44,352 nt of DNA, taken from Oerskovia douganii. Its GTDB lineage: Bacteria > Actinomycetota > Actinomycetes > Actinomycetales > Cellulomonadaceae. The position numbers were made by a program, and so were the translations under genes. A model generated the notes under the pieces. The model did not search any database and was not told the origin of the DNA. It worked only from the letters and a program-made list of their open reading frames with translations. The stretch lies in NCBI RefSeq assembly GCF_015142735.1, contig NZ_JACSPN010000032.1:1-44352 (forward strand). The letters are read 5' to 3'. This document shows positions 15,709 to 23,900 of the stretch, in pieces (the stretch's first letter is position 1; each line of letters starts with the position of its first letter).

Positions 15709-17327
15709 TTCTCCTCCTGGAGGGTGTCGCTGTGCGCGGGACGGGGTGGTCGGACGGTGGACCCGACAGGGACGTCGAGCGCGGAGAGGTCGACCTCGAC
15801 GTGCTCGGACGTGTCCCCCGCGCCGGTCGCGAGCGCCATGACGGCCTCTTCGTCGCTGCCCGCGGGGAGCTCGCCGGCGAGCCGGCCGTCGCGCATCACG
15901 AGGATGCGGTCGGCCATCGCGACGACCTCGGGGAGCTCGGAGGAGATGAGCAGGATCGCGACGCCGCGCGCCGTGAGCGTCCGCATGAGGTCGTAGACCG
16001 CACGCTTGGCGCCGACGTCGATGCCACGCGTGGGTTCGTCGAGCACGATGACCGACGGGTCGGTCACGAGCCACTTCGCGAGGACGACCTTCTGCTGGTT
16101 CCCGCCCGAGAGGTACTGGACCTCGGCGTCCTTCGAGCGCGAGACCAGGTCGAGCGACGACAGGATGCCCGGGATCGCCCGGGCCCGACGGTCGGAGGAC
16201 CGGGGGGTCACGGCGTCGAGCACGAGGCGCGCGTTCGCGGAGATCGACTGCTCGAGCGCGAGGCCCTCGGCCTTGCGGTCCTCGGTCACGAGCGCGATCC
16301 CGAGGCGGACCGCCTCACGGGCAGAGGCGACCGTCACGGGCTCGCCGTCGAGCAGGACCGTGCCGCGGGTGAAGGGCGCGACCCCGAACACGCCGTGCGC
16401 GATCTCGGTGCGTCCGCTGCCCTGGAGCCCGGCGAGTGCCACGATCTCGCCCGCGCGGACCTCGAGGTCGATCCCGTCGACCTGGGTGTTCCCGGCGTCC
16501 GAGAGCGCGAGCTTGACGGCCCCCGGCACCGTGCCAGGGTCCTTGTCCGGGTAGTAGCCCGCGAACTCGCGCCCGACCATGGTGCGCACGAGCCGGTCCG
16601 GGGTGATGTCGGCCGTCGCGGTCGTCAGCACGAGGTCACCGTCCTTGAGGACCGTGATGGTGTCGCAGAGGTCGAAGATCTCCTTGAGGCGGTGCGAGAC
16701 GTAGAGGATCGCGACGCCGCGGTCGCGCAGCTGCTGGACGAGCGCGTAGAGGAGCTCGACCTCCTGGTCGGCGAGCGCCGCGGTCGGCTCGTCCATCGAG
16801 ATGATGCGCGCGTCGTAGGAGACCGCCTTGACGATCTCCACGATCTGCTGCTCGGCGACGGACAGCGAACCGACCCGCATCCACGACGCGAGGCCGTGCA
16901 GACCGAGGTCGGCGAGCAGGGCGTCGGTGTCGCGGGCCATGCGCCGGACGTCGACGATCCCGAACCGGCGCGGCTCGCGTCCCAGGTAGACGTTCTCCGC
17001 GACGGTGCGCTCGGGCAGGAGGTTGAACTCCTGGAAGACCGTCGAGACCCCGGCCAGCTGCGCTGCGAGCGGCGACGCGAACGTCGCGGGGGCGCCGTCG
17101 AGCTCCATGGAGCCCGCGTCGGGCTGGTGGACCCCGGCGATGATCTTCATGAGCGTCGACTTGCCGGCACCGTTCTCGCCGACGAGCGCGTGGACCTCGC
17201 CCGGGCGCACGTCGAGGTCGATGCCGCGCAGGACCGAGTTGCCGAAGAAGACCTTGCCGATGCCCCGCAGCCGCAGGATGGGCGCGACCGTGGCGCTCGC
17301 TCCTCCTGGTGCCGTCGGTGATGTCAT
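15705..17327 (-). CDS. RbsA-like sugar ABC transporter ATPase 1
   Basis: The product has 540 aa and two ATP-binding domains in tandem, as usual for CUT2 importers (RbsA/MglA). The first has Walker A GENGAGKST (50-58), a degenerate signature LSVAEQQIVEI and Walker B IISMDEPTAAL. The second has a degenerate Walker A (GLQGSGRTE), signature LSGGNQQKVVLAKWL and VIVLDEPTRGIDVG. It energises import of the ligand of lipoprotein 1. The ATG at 17327 overlaps the upstream oxidoreductase stop (ATGA), so the genes are translationally coupled. The last ~40 residues after the second domain are a poorly conserved tail. Confidence 0.92.
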   Translation of the reverse strand: MTSPTAPGGASATVAPILRLRGIGKVFFGNSVLRGIDLDVRPGEVHALVGENGAGKSTLMKIIAGVHQPDAGSMELDGAPATFASPLAAQLAGVSTVFQEFNLLPERTVAENVYLGREPRRFGIVDVRRMARDTDALLADLGLHGLASWMRVGSLSVAEQQIVEIVKAVSYDARIISMDEPTAALADQEVELLYALVQQLRDRGVAILYVSHRLKEIFDLCDTITVLKDGDLVLTTATADITPDRLVRTMVGREFAGYYPDKDPGTVPGAVKLALSDAGNTQVDGIDLEVRAGEIVALAGLQGSGRTEIAHGVFGVAPFTRGTVLLDGEPVTVASAREAVRLGIALVTEDRKAEGLALEQSISANARLVLDAVTPRSSDRRARAIPGILSSLDLVSRSKDAEVQYLSGGNQQKVVLAKWLVTDPSVIVLDEPTRGIDVGAKRAVYDLMRTLTARGVAILLISSELPEVVAMADRILVMRDGRLAGELPAGSDEEAVMALATGAGDTSEHVEVDLSALDVPVGSTVRPPRPAHSDTLQEEK

Positions 17328-18586
17328 GCCCCTACCTCCACCCAGGTGCCGGTGCGTGCGGAACGGGCCACGGCCTCGGCGAGGTGTGCGGCCCGGAGCC
17401 CGTCGGCGAACGTGGGCAGCCCGTCGGGCGTGCGCCCGGCGATGGCCGCGGCGGTGTCGCCGACGAGAGCGTCGAAGCAGTCCTGGTACCCCTGGGGGTG
17501 CCCCGCGGGGAGACGGGAGTAGCGTGCGGCCGCGGGGGCGAGCGTCTCGGGGTCGCGCACGAGCAGGCGGCTCGTGTCGCGGCGTCCCTCCCAGAGGCTC
17601 TCGGGGGCCTCCTGGTCGAACGCGAGCGTCGACTCGGACCCCGAGATCTCGAGGAAGAGGCGGTTCTTGCGGCCGGCCGAGACCTGGCTGATGACCGCCG
17701 AGCCGAGCGCTCCGCCGTCGGTCTCGTACTGGAGCGTCACGGCGTCCTCGGTGCGGACCGCGGTCGGGAGCCCGTCGAGTCCCGTGCGCTCGGCGTTGAC
17801 GGTCGCTGTCTGGGCGACGAGGCGCACGATGCGCTGACCCGTCGTGAACTCGAGGAGGTCGCAGAAGTGCGACCCGATGTCGCCGAACGCGCGGCTCGCC
17901 CCGCCCAGCGCCGGGTCGACGCGCCAGTTGTCGTCGCTCGCGCGCAGCAGCCAGTCCTGGAGGTAGGACCCGTGGACCAGGCTGATCGTGCCGACGGCGC
18001 CGCTGCGGACGCGTGCGCGCGCCTCGCGCACCATGGGGTGGAAGCGGTAGGCGAAGGGCACGACGGCGACGCGGCCGTCCGTGGCGGAGGCCTGCGCGGC
18101 GAGACCGGCCAGGGCGAGCGCACCCTCGAGGTCGGTCGCGAGGGGCTTCTCGCACACCACGTGCTTGCCGGCCGCGAGCGCCGCGGTCGCGAGGGGGACG
18201 TGCAGGAAGTTGGGGGTGCAGACGTGCACCACGTCGACGTCGGGGTCGTCGATGAGCTCCTGGGCGGTGGCCGCGTAGCCCTGCGCGCCGAGGTCGGCCG
18301 CGGCCTCGCGGGCACCCGGGGCGTCGATCCCGGCGACCGAGACGAGGTCTCCCCCGGCCGTGCGGATCGCCCGGGCGTGGACCTCCCCGATGAATCCCGT
18401 CCCGATGATCCCGGCCCGGTAGCCCGCGGCGGGCAGGCGGCTGGGCAGCAGGTCGGTCGCTGCGCGGTCAGTGGTGGGGGTGGTCGCTGCGGCCACGGTG
18501 GCGTGTGCGTCCAGGGTGGACGCCTGCGTCGGGGCTGTGGGGGCGGTGACTGCCCCGTGGTCTTGCGCGACTTCTTCGGCTCGCAT
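17324..18586 (-). CDS. Gfo/Idh/MocA-family NAD(P)-dependent sugar oxidoreductase 1
   Basis: The product has 420 aa. A low-complexity Ala/Thr N-terminal extension (1-55) precedes the Rossmann domain with GIIGTGFIGEVHARAI (G-x-G-x-x-G at 62-67). The family catalytic motif Glu-Lys-Pro sits at 146-148 (VCEKPLA). GDIGSHFCDLLEF and the C-terminal sheet follow. Such enzymes oxidise or reduce sugar hydroxyl/keto groups with NAD(P). It is the first gene of module 1. The ATG at 18586 is chosen because TACGGT lies 7 nt upstream and TTGACC 17 nt before that, a leaderless promoter. The odd N-terminal extension fits this start. A ROK-type operator overlaps the -35 box. Confidence 0.88.
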   Translation of the reverse strand: MRAEEVAQDHGAVTAPTAPTQASTLDAHATVAAATTPTTDRAATDLLPSRLPAAGYRAGIIGTGFIGEVHARAIRTAGGDLVSVAGIDAPGAREAAADLGAQGYAATAQELIDDPDVDVVHVCTPNFLHVPLATAALAAGKHVVCEKPLATDLEGALALAGLAAQASATDGRVAVVPFAYRFHPMVREARARVRSGAVGTISLVHGSYLQDWLLRASDDNWRVDPALGGASRAFGDIGSHFCDLLEFTTGQRIVRLVAQTATVNAERTGLDGLPTAVRTEDAVTLQYETDGGALGSAVISQVSAGRKNRLFLEISGSESTLAFDQEAPESLWEGRRDTSRLLVRDPETLAPAAARYSRLPAGHPQGYQDCFDALVGDTAAAIAGRTPDGLPTFADGLRAAHLAEAVARSARTGTWVEVGA

Positions 18587-18593
18587 GTCACAC

Positions 18594-18622
18594 ACCGTAG
18601 GGGGACTTCTGACGGCGGTCAA
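18594..18622 (-). promoter_or_regulatory. Leaderless promoter of module 1
   Basis: On the minus strand TTGACC (18622-18617), a 17-nt spacer and TACGGT (18599-18594) are followed by 7 nt and the ATG at 18586. Box quality and spacing match the promoter of module 2 almost exactly. Confidence 0.75.
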
Positions 18623-18629
18623 GCAAAAG
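18606..18629. promoter_or_regulatory. Operator A (shared 24-bp element, module 1)
   Basis: It fits CTTYTG-N12-CAWAAG, with CTTCTG at one end and CAAAAG at the other. It shares the block GTCAAGCAAAAGCCG exactly with operator B near the ROK gene, and it overlaps the -35 box of the module 1 promoter. The ROK protein is the likely binder because one copy lies directly upstream of its gene. Confidence 0.7.
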
Positions 18630-18733
18630 CCGGAAGTTCATTGTCACCGTTCAGTAACATCATCGGTTAAACAATTGCTGCGGCGTACCGTCGGCGGCGT
18701 TTCCTCTCTCCCGACCGTGCACGGCCCCCACCG

Positions 18734-18780
18734 ACGACGACGCAGGGCGCCCTCGCTCGGAGGACGCCCTGCGTCGTCGT
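18734..18780 (-). terminator. Very strong 16-bp hairpin terminator at end of module 2
   Basis: ACGACGACGCAGGGCG (18734-18749) pairs perfectly with 18765-18780 across a 15-nt loop. It lies about 54 nt beyond the stop of isomerase 2 and separates module 2 from the module 1 promoter. Confidence 0.8.
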
Positions 18781-18833
18781 ACGGCCGGCCACGCCCGCGG
18801 CAGCACCTGCTGCTGCGTGGTCGGGAGCTGCTG

Positions 18834-19838
18834 CTACTGCTTGGTCGAGAACGCCGCGTCGAACGCCGCGTCGGGCGCCTCGAACGCGTACTGCTTGACG
18901 AAGGCCAGGGCCTCGGGCGCCCCGACGAGGCGGTCCATGCCCGCGTCCTCCCACTCGACCGAGATCGGACCGTCGTACCCGATGCTGTTGAGCATCCGGA
19001 AGGCGTCCTCCCAGGGCACGTCGCCGTGGCCGGTCGAGATGAAGTCCCACCCGCGCCGCGGGTCTGCCCAGGCCAGGTGGGAGCCCAGCCGGCCGTTGCG
19101 GCCGTTGTGCATGCGCTTCTTCGTGTCCTTGCAGTCCACGTGGTAGATCCGGTCCTGGAAGTCCCACAGGAACCCCACCGGGTCGAGGTCCTGCCACACC
19201 ATGTGGCTCGGGTCCCAGTTGAGCCCGAACGCCTTGCGGTGCCCGATCGCCTCGAGCGTGCGGACGGTGGTCCAGTAGTCGTACGCGATCTCGCTCGGGT
19301 GCACCTCGTGCGCGAAGCGGACCCCGACCTCGTCGAACACGTCGAGGATCGGGTTCCAGCGGTCCGCGAAGTCCTGGTAGCCGGCGTCGATCATGTCCTG
19401 CGACGCCGGCGGGAACATCGCCACGTACTTCCAGATCGACGAGCCCGTGAAGCCCACGACGGTCTTGACGCCCAGCCTCGCCGCCAGGCGCGCCGTGTTC
19501 TTCATCTCCTCGGCCGCCCGCTGCCGGACGCCCTCGGGGTCGCCGTCGCCCCACACGCGGTCCGAGAGGATGTCCCGGTGGCGCTGGTCGATCGGGTCGT
19601 CGCACACCGCCTGCCCCTTGAGGTGGTTCGAGATCGCGTGGACCTGGAGGTCGTGCTTGGCCAGCAGGTCGAGCCTGCCCTGCACGTACTCGTCGTCGTC
19701 CCAGCGCCACGGGTCGAGGTGGTCGCCCCAGCAGGCGATCTCCAACCCGTCGTAGCCCCACTCCGAGGCGAGCCGGGCCACCTCCTCGAAGGGCAGGTCG
19801 GCCCACTGGCCGGTGAACAGGGTGATGGGTCGTGCCAT
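18834..19838 (-). CDS. Sugar isomerase/epimerase-like TIM-barrel enzyme 2
   Basis: The product has 334 aa and belongs to the AP-endonuclease-2/xylose-isomerase-like TIM-barrel family. Likely metal ligands are Glu178 (FAHEVHPSE), Asp209 (NWDPSHM), His233 (YHVDCKDT) and Glu295 (SVEWED). The DCKDTK stretch and the [11 protein letters not shown] loop are typical of members found next to Gfo/Idh/MocA enzymes. In such clusters, family members isomerise sugars or act on 3-keto-glycoside intermediates; which applies here is unknown. The ATG at 19838 has GGAG 8 nt upstream. It is only distantly similar to epimerase 1, so the two modules are not simple copies. It is the last gene of module 2, followed by a strong terminator. 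Confidence 0.85.
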   Translation of the reverse strand: MARPITLFTGQWADLPFEEVARLASEWGYDGLEIACWGDHLDPWRWDDDEYVQGRLDLLAKHDLQVHAISNHLKGQAVCDDPIDQRHRDILSDRVWGDGDPEGVRQRAAEEMKNTARLAARLGVKTVVGFTGSSIWKYVAMFPPASQDMIDAGYQDFADRWNPILDVFDEVGVRFAHEVHPSEIAYDYWTTVRTLEAIGHRKAFGLNWDPSHMVWQDLDPVGFLWDFQDRIYHVDCKDTKKRMHNGRNGRLGSHLAWADPRRGWDFISTGHGDVPWEDAFRMLNSIGYDGPISVEWEDAGMDRLVGAPEALAFVKQYAFEAPDAAFDAAFSTKQ

Positions 19839-19922
19839 GTCGATGTCTCCTTCGTTCCGACACCCGTTCGGGGGTCTTGGTCGTGCTCCGGTGAGTCCGG
19901 GGTGGTCTCGGGCGGGGCGTCG

Positions 19923-20591
19923 TCAGGCCCGCGTCGCGGTCGACGCCCGACGGCGCACCGCGACCACGGCGACCACGCCGAAGAGCAGGACCGCGCCGCC
20001 CACGACGAGCGCCGCCGTCGGGATCCCCGACCCCTCGTCGCCCGCCGCCGCGGCCGAGGTGCCCTCGGCGTCGGCCACGCCTGCGTCGGCGCCGTCGGCC
20101 GTGCCCGCCTCAGGAGCGGGCGCCGCAGGTGGCGGGACCACGTCGATCTGCGAGGTCGCGGTCGTGGCGACCGGGGTGGTCGTCGTCGCGGTCACGGTCC
20201 AGTGGCCGTCGCTCAGGACGTCCGGGGCCGAGGTGTACCACCCCACGCCCTCGGAGGCCGACGACAGCTGGAGCGGACCGACCTCCGTCCCCTGGTCGGA
20301 GACCGCGGTGACCATGACGTCGACGATCTCCTCGACCGGGTGCCCGTCCGTCTTGTAGGTCACGTTGACCGAGATCCCGCCGGCGCCGTCGCCGCCGATC
20401 GACAGGATGATGTCGCCGCCGTGCGCACCCGCGGGGGCCGCGCCCAGCATCGTCGCGAGCAGCGCGCCGAACAGCGCGACCAGGGCCGCGAGACGTCGCC
20501 GGGCTCGGACCGCCGTGCCGGGACGCGAACGGGGGCGTGGATCGCGCGCCCGGTCGGTGTGCCGGTTCGCCTGCTGAGTCATGTCGCTCAT
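19923..20591 (-). CDS. Secreted, C-terminally membrane-anchored small protein
   Basis: The product has 222 aa. An Arg-rich N-terminus is followed by a signal-like helix (about 33-50) and a probable cleavage after APAGA (about 56). A ~100-residue beta-rich ectodomain begins HGGDIILSIGG. An Ala/Pro/Glu/Gly linker (about 150-185) and a C-terminal transmembrane helix (about 190-210) with an Arg-rich stop-transfer tail complete it. The layout is that of a surface protein tethered to the membrane. The N-terminal His after cleavage and the Ig-like size recall CopC/YcnI-type domains, but this is weak. The start may be 20591 or the ATG at 20582; GAGG sits between the two optimal spacings. It lies between the giant ThuA gene 2 (separated by a terminator) and isomerase 2 (85-nt gap). 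Confidence 0.72.
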   Translation of the reverse strand: MSDMTQQANRHTDRARDPRPRSRPGTAVRARRRLAALVALFGALLATMLGAAPAGAHGGDIILSIGGDGAGGISVNVTYKTDGHPVEEIVDVMVTAVSDQGTEVGPLQLSSASEGVGWYTSAPDVLSDGHWTVTATTTTPVATTATSQIDVVPPPAAPAPEAGTADGADAGVADAEGTSAAAAGDEGSGIPTAALVVGGAVLLFGVVAVVAVRRRASTATRA

Positions 20592-20753
20592 CACCTCGTC
20601 GTGAAGGAAGGGTCGTACGTCGGGCTGCGCGGCCCGGTGGGCCGAACGGTACTGCTGGTCGTGCGCCGCGCCACCCCAGGCCGCGCGGGTCGTGCCTCGG
20701 CCACGTCCACGGGGCGCCACCGGACGCCCCGCACCCTCCGTGTCCCGGAAGGT

Positions 20754-20799
20754 GGCTCCCGGCGCCAGCCGGAGCACCGGGATTCCGGCGCCGGGAGCC
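20754..20799. repeat. 13-bp perfect inverted repeat
   Basis: GGCTCCCGGCGCC (20754-20766) is mirrored exactly by 20787-20799 across a 20-nt loop. It follows the terminator at 20850-20888 on the minus strand. It may be a second terminator or a regulatory element of the downstream small-protein gene. Confidence 0.55.
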
Positions 20800-20849
20800 G
20801 GCGACCCCCCGTCGTGGCGGGGCGCCAGGTGTGCGCGCGGCCTTCGGCC

Positions 20850-20888
20850 GTGCTGACGGGGTCCCGGCCGAAGGGCCCCCGTCAGCAC
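20850..20888 (-). terminator. 12-bp hairpin terminator after ThuA-propeller gene 2
   Basis: GTGCTGACGGGG (20850-20861) pairs with CCCCGTCAGCAC (20877-20888) over a 15-nt loop, about 76 nt past the stop codon. It splits module 2 into an upstream part (importer, oxidoreductase, giant protein) and a downstream part (small surface protein, isomerase). Confidence 0.7.
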
Positions 20889-20964
20889 ACGTCGGCCGAT
20901 GCTCCACGGCACACCGGTCGTCGCCCGCGCGGCCGCGGGGGCACCGTGGCCGCCCGGGGGCCGG

Positions 20965-23900
20965 TCAGCCGCAGCTCGCCGCGGCGTGCTCGACCGTGTA
21001 GGTGGTGGACCTCCCCTCGGCGTCCGTCGCCGTGACCGTGACCTGTCCGGCGTCGACCGACGCCGCACGGGTCGCGAACGACTGGTGGGCAGACTTGCCC
21101 GCCGCGACGCCCGTGAAGGTCTTGGAGCCGTAGGCCGAGCGGAGCACGACCGTGACCGGGCCGTCACCCGTGTTCACGGCCGTGACCGCGAGCGCCACGC
21201 GGTTCGCGACGCACTTGGGGACCGCGGTGACCGTCACGGGGACGGACTCGCCCGCGGGCACGTCGACGGACTGCGCCGTGACGTTCCCTGCCACGTCCGT
21301 GGCCCGGTAGGAGAACGACACCGCGTCGTCCCCGACCGCGACCGGGCCCTCGTACACGGCCCACGTCGTCCCGTCGAGCGAGTACTCGACCGAGGCGACA
21401 CCCGAGACGTCGTCCGTCGCGACGACCTCGACCGTGCGGTCCTCGCGCAGCGTCGCCGCGACGCTCGGGCCGTCACCGTCGATCTTGAGCACCACGTCGG
21501 CGCCGCTCGCGCTCTCGGTGCCGGCCGAGGCCCGCACCTTGACCACGTGCTCACCGGGCGCAGCCACGACCACGGGGGTCGTGTACTCGGCCCACGCGCC
21601 GCCGTCGAGCTGGTACTCGCGGTAGACCTGCTGGCCCGCGGCGCCACCCGTGGTGGCGACCGTGACCGTGACCGGCCCGGTCCACCAGCCGTCCGCGCCC
21701 GACGGCGAGGCCGGGTCGAGCGACCCGCTCACCGTGAGCGGCGCGGCCGCCGGGACGACCCGGAAGTGGTCGAACGTCGCGGTCGCGGACGCCTGCTGGC
21801 TCGCGCCGAGGGCGTACAGGCCGACCTTGGCGTCCGCCAGGCCCGGGTTGGTCACCTTCTCGGCGATCTCCGTCCACGTGACGCCGTCGGCGCTGTACGA
21901 GCCGGTGAAGGTCGTGCCCGCCTTGGCCAGGCGCAGCCACCACACGCCCTGCGTCAGGTTGTTGACGTTGGGCTGCGGGTTGAGGACGGTCGCCCCGGCC
22001 TCGCTGCGCAACTCCAGGCCACGGTCGACCGCCGCGCCCGGCTGGTTCTTCGTGATGAAGTCCAGCTTGACGTAGTTGTCGTCGTCGCCGTAGAGGATCA
22101 GACCACCCTGCTGGTACTGCTGGTTGAACGTCGAGCCGTCGACCTTCGTCTCGACGGTCCAGTCACCAGCGGGCTGGTCCTGCAGGACGATGTTCGGCAC
22201 GTCGGTGTTGCCCGTGCCGTAGATGTCCGTCGGCGTGGTGTCGATCTCGAGCTTGCCGCCCGCGACCCGCAGGCCCGACGCGTCGGGACGGACCACGGTG
22301 CTCCAGCGGCAGCCGTCGAGCGACGTCCCCTCGAACTCGTCGTCCGGCCCGGCCGCGGTGGCCGTGTCGTCCGGCGTGATGTGGAACCAGTCGAACTTCG
22401 CGTCGACCACGTCCGGCACCGAGCCGTCGTTGGCGAGCGCGACGAGCCCGATCTTCGGGTTCACGAGCCCGTGGAGCGACTTGGTCTCCGCCATGGCCGT
22501 GAAGTCCAGGCCGTCCGCCGAGTAGTACGCCCGCAGGTTCGACCCGTCGCTCGTGTACCGCACGTAGAACGTGTCGGGGAACGCGGCCCCCAGGTTCGCC
22601 GTGTTGGACGCGGCCACCTCGTTCGGCGTGCCGTTCTCCTCACGGATGAACTGGAAGATGCGCTGGCTCGCGTCCGGCGTGGCCGAGCGGCCCTGGATCA
22701 CCATCTTGGCGTAGTTGTCGCCGTCGCCCCACAGGAGCAGACCGGCCTGCTGGTACTGGGCGCGCGCCGGGAAGGTGACCTTGGTGGTCGCCGTCCACGG
22801 GCCCGACGGGAGGTCCTGCAGGACGATGTTGGACACCGGCCCCTCTCCCTGACCGTAGAAGTCCGCCTTGCTCGCCGGGACCACGAGGTGACCGTCGGCG
22901 ACCGCGAGCTTCTGGTCACGACGGATGATCGTGGACCAGCGGTCCTCGTCCACCGCGGTGCCCGTGAAGTCGTCCGAGCGGCCCGAGAAGCACATGACCG
23001 GACCGGACTCGTTGACCTTGATGCTCACGTACTTGACCGTGTAGGCGCCTCCGGCGTCGGTCACGCGGACCTGCAGCCGGTAGGTGCCCGCCGAGGTGTA
23101 CGTGTGCGAGAACTCCGGGCCGCCGTCGACGAACCCGCCGCCCAGACCGTCGTCCCACGCGTAGACGAGGTCGGAGGCCTCGCCGTCGGGGTCGGAGCCG
23201 GTCGCGGTCGCGGTGACCTCGAGCGGGACCGTCCCGGACACCGGAGTCACGTCGAGCTCGACGTCAGGACGGACGTTGTCCGTGACGCCGCGGCCGTCGA
23301 TGTCCATCCAGTTGACGTTGATGCCGCCCGAGAGCAGGACGAAGTAGAGCGTCCCGCTGCCTTCCGGCACGTTCGTGAGCGGCGTCGAGACGTCGCGGTA
23401 GACCTGCCAGTCCCCCGTGTTCGGCACGGTGATCCGGCCGATCTCAGGACCCGTCGCCGAGTCCCAGCGCAGCGAGACCACGCCGCCCGCGTTGGGCGAG
23501 GCGACGCGCAGGCTGATGGCCTCGACGTTCGCCAGGCTCACGGGCTCGTGCGCCCACCAGTCGCCGGGCTCGATGTAGCCCAGGTTCTGACCGCCGCCCG
23601 CGGAGTCCGACGTGGTCTCCTTCTGGACGCCCGGGGTTCCGCCGGTCCCGATCGAGGTCTCGCGACCCGTCGAGGTGTAGAACTCCGACTGGACGCGCTT
23701 GGGCTGGAGCACCTGGAGGGCGTTGCCCGTCAGGGGCACGCCGGCCTCGCCGCCGTCGTCGGTGTACGAGCCCTCGATCACCCAGAAGATGTTCGACTCG
23801 ATGCCGTGCCCCTCGTCGCGAGCGGTCTGGAGGACCCCCTCGCAGCCGTACAGCTCCTCCATGGGGTGGGCGTGCGAGTCGTGGCCGAGCGAGGTGCGCA

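Larger units (their letters stand above)
20592..20964. other. 373-nt intergenic region with two large hairpins
   Basis: No credible gene is seen. It holds the terminator-like hairpin of ThuA gene 2 (20850-20888) and a second perfect inverted repeat (20754-20799). The ~160 nt before the 222-aa protein gene must hold its promoter, but I could not assign boxes with confidence. Confidence 0.5.

Noticed and set aside
20754-20799. Transposon-end or attachment-site reading of the inverted repeat
   Set aside because: No transposase, integrase, tRNA gene or target duplication is near. A transcription role fits better.
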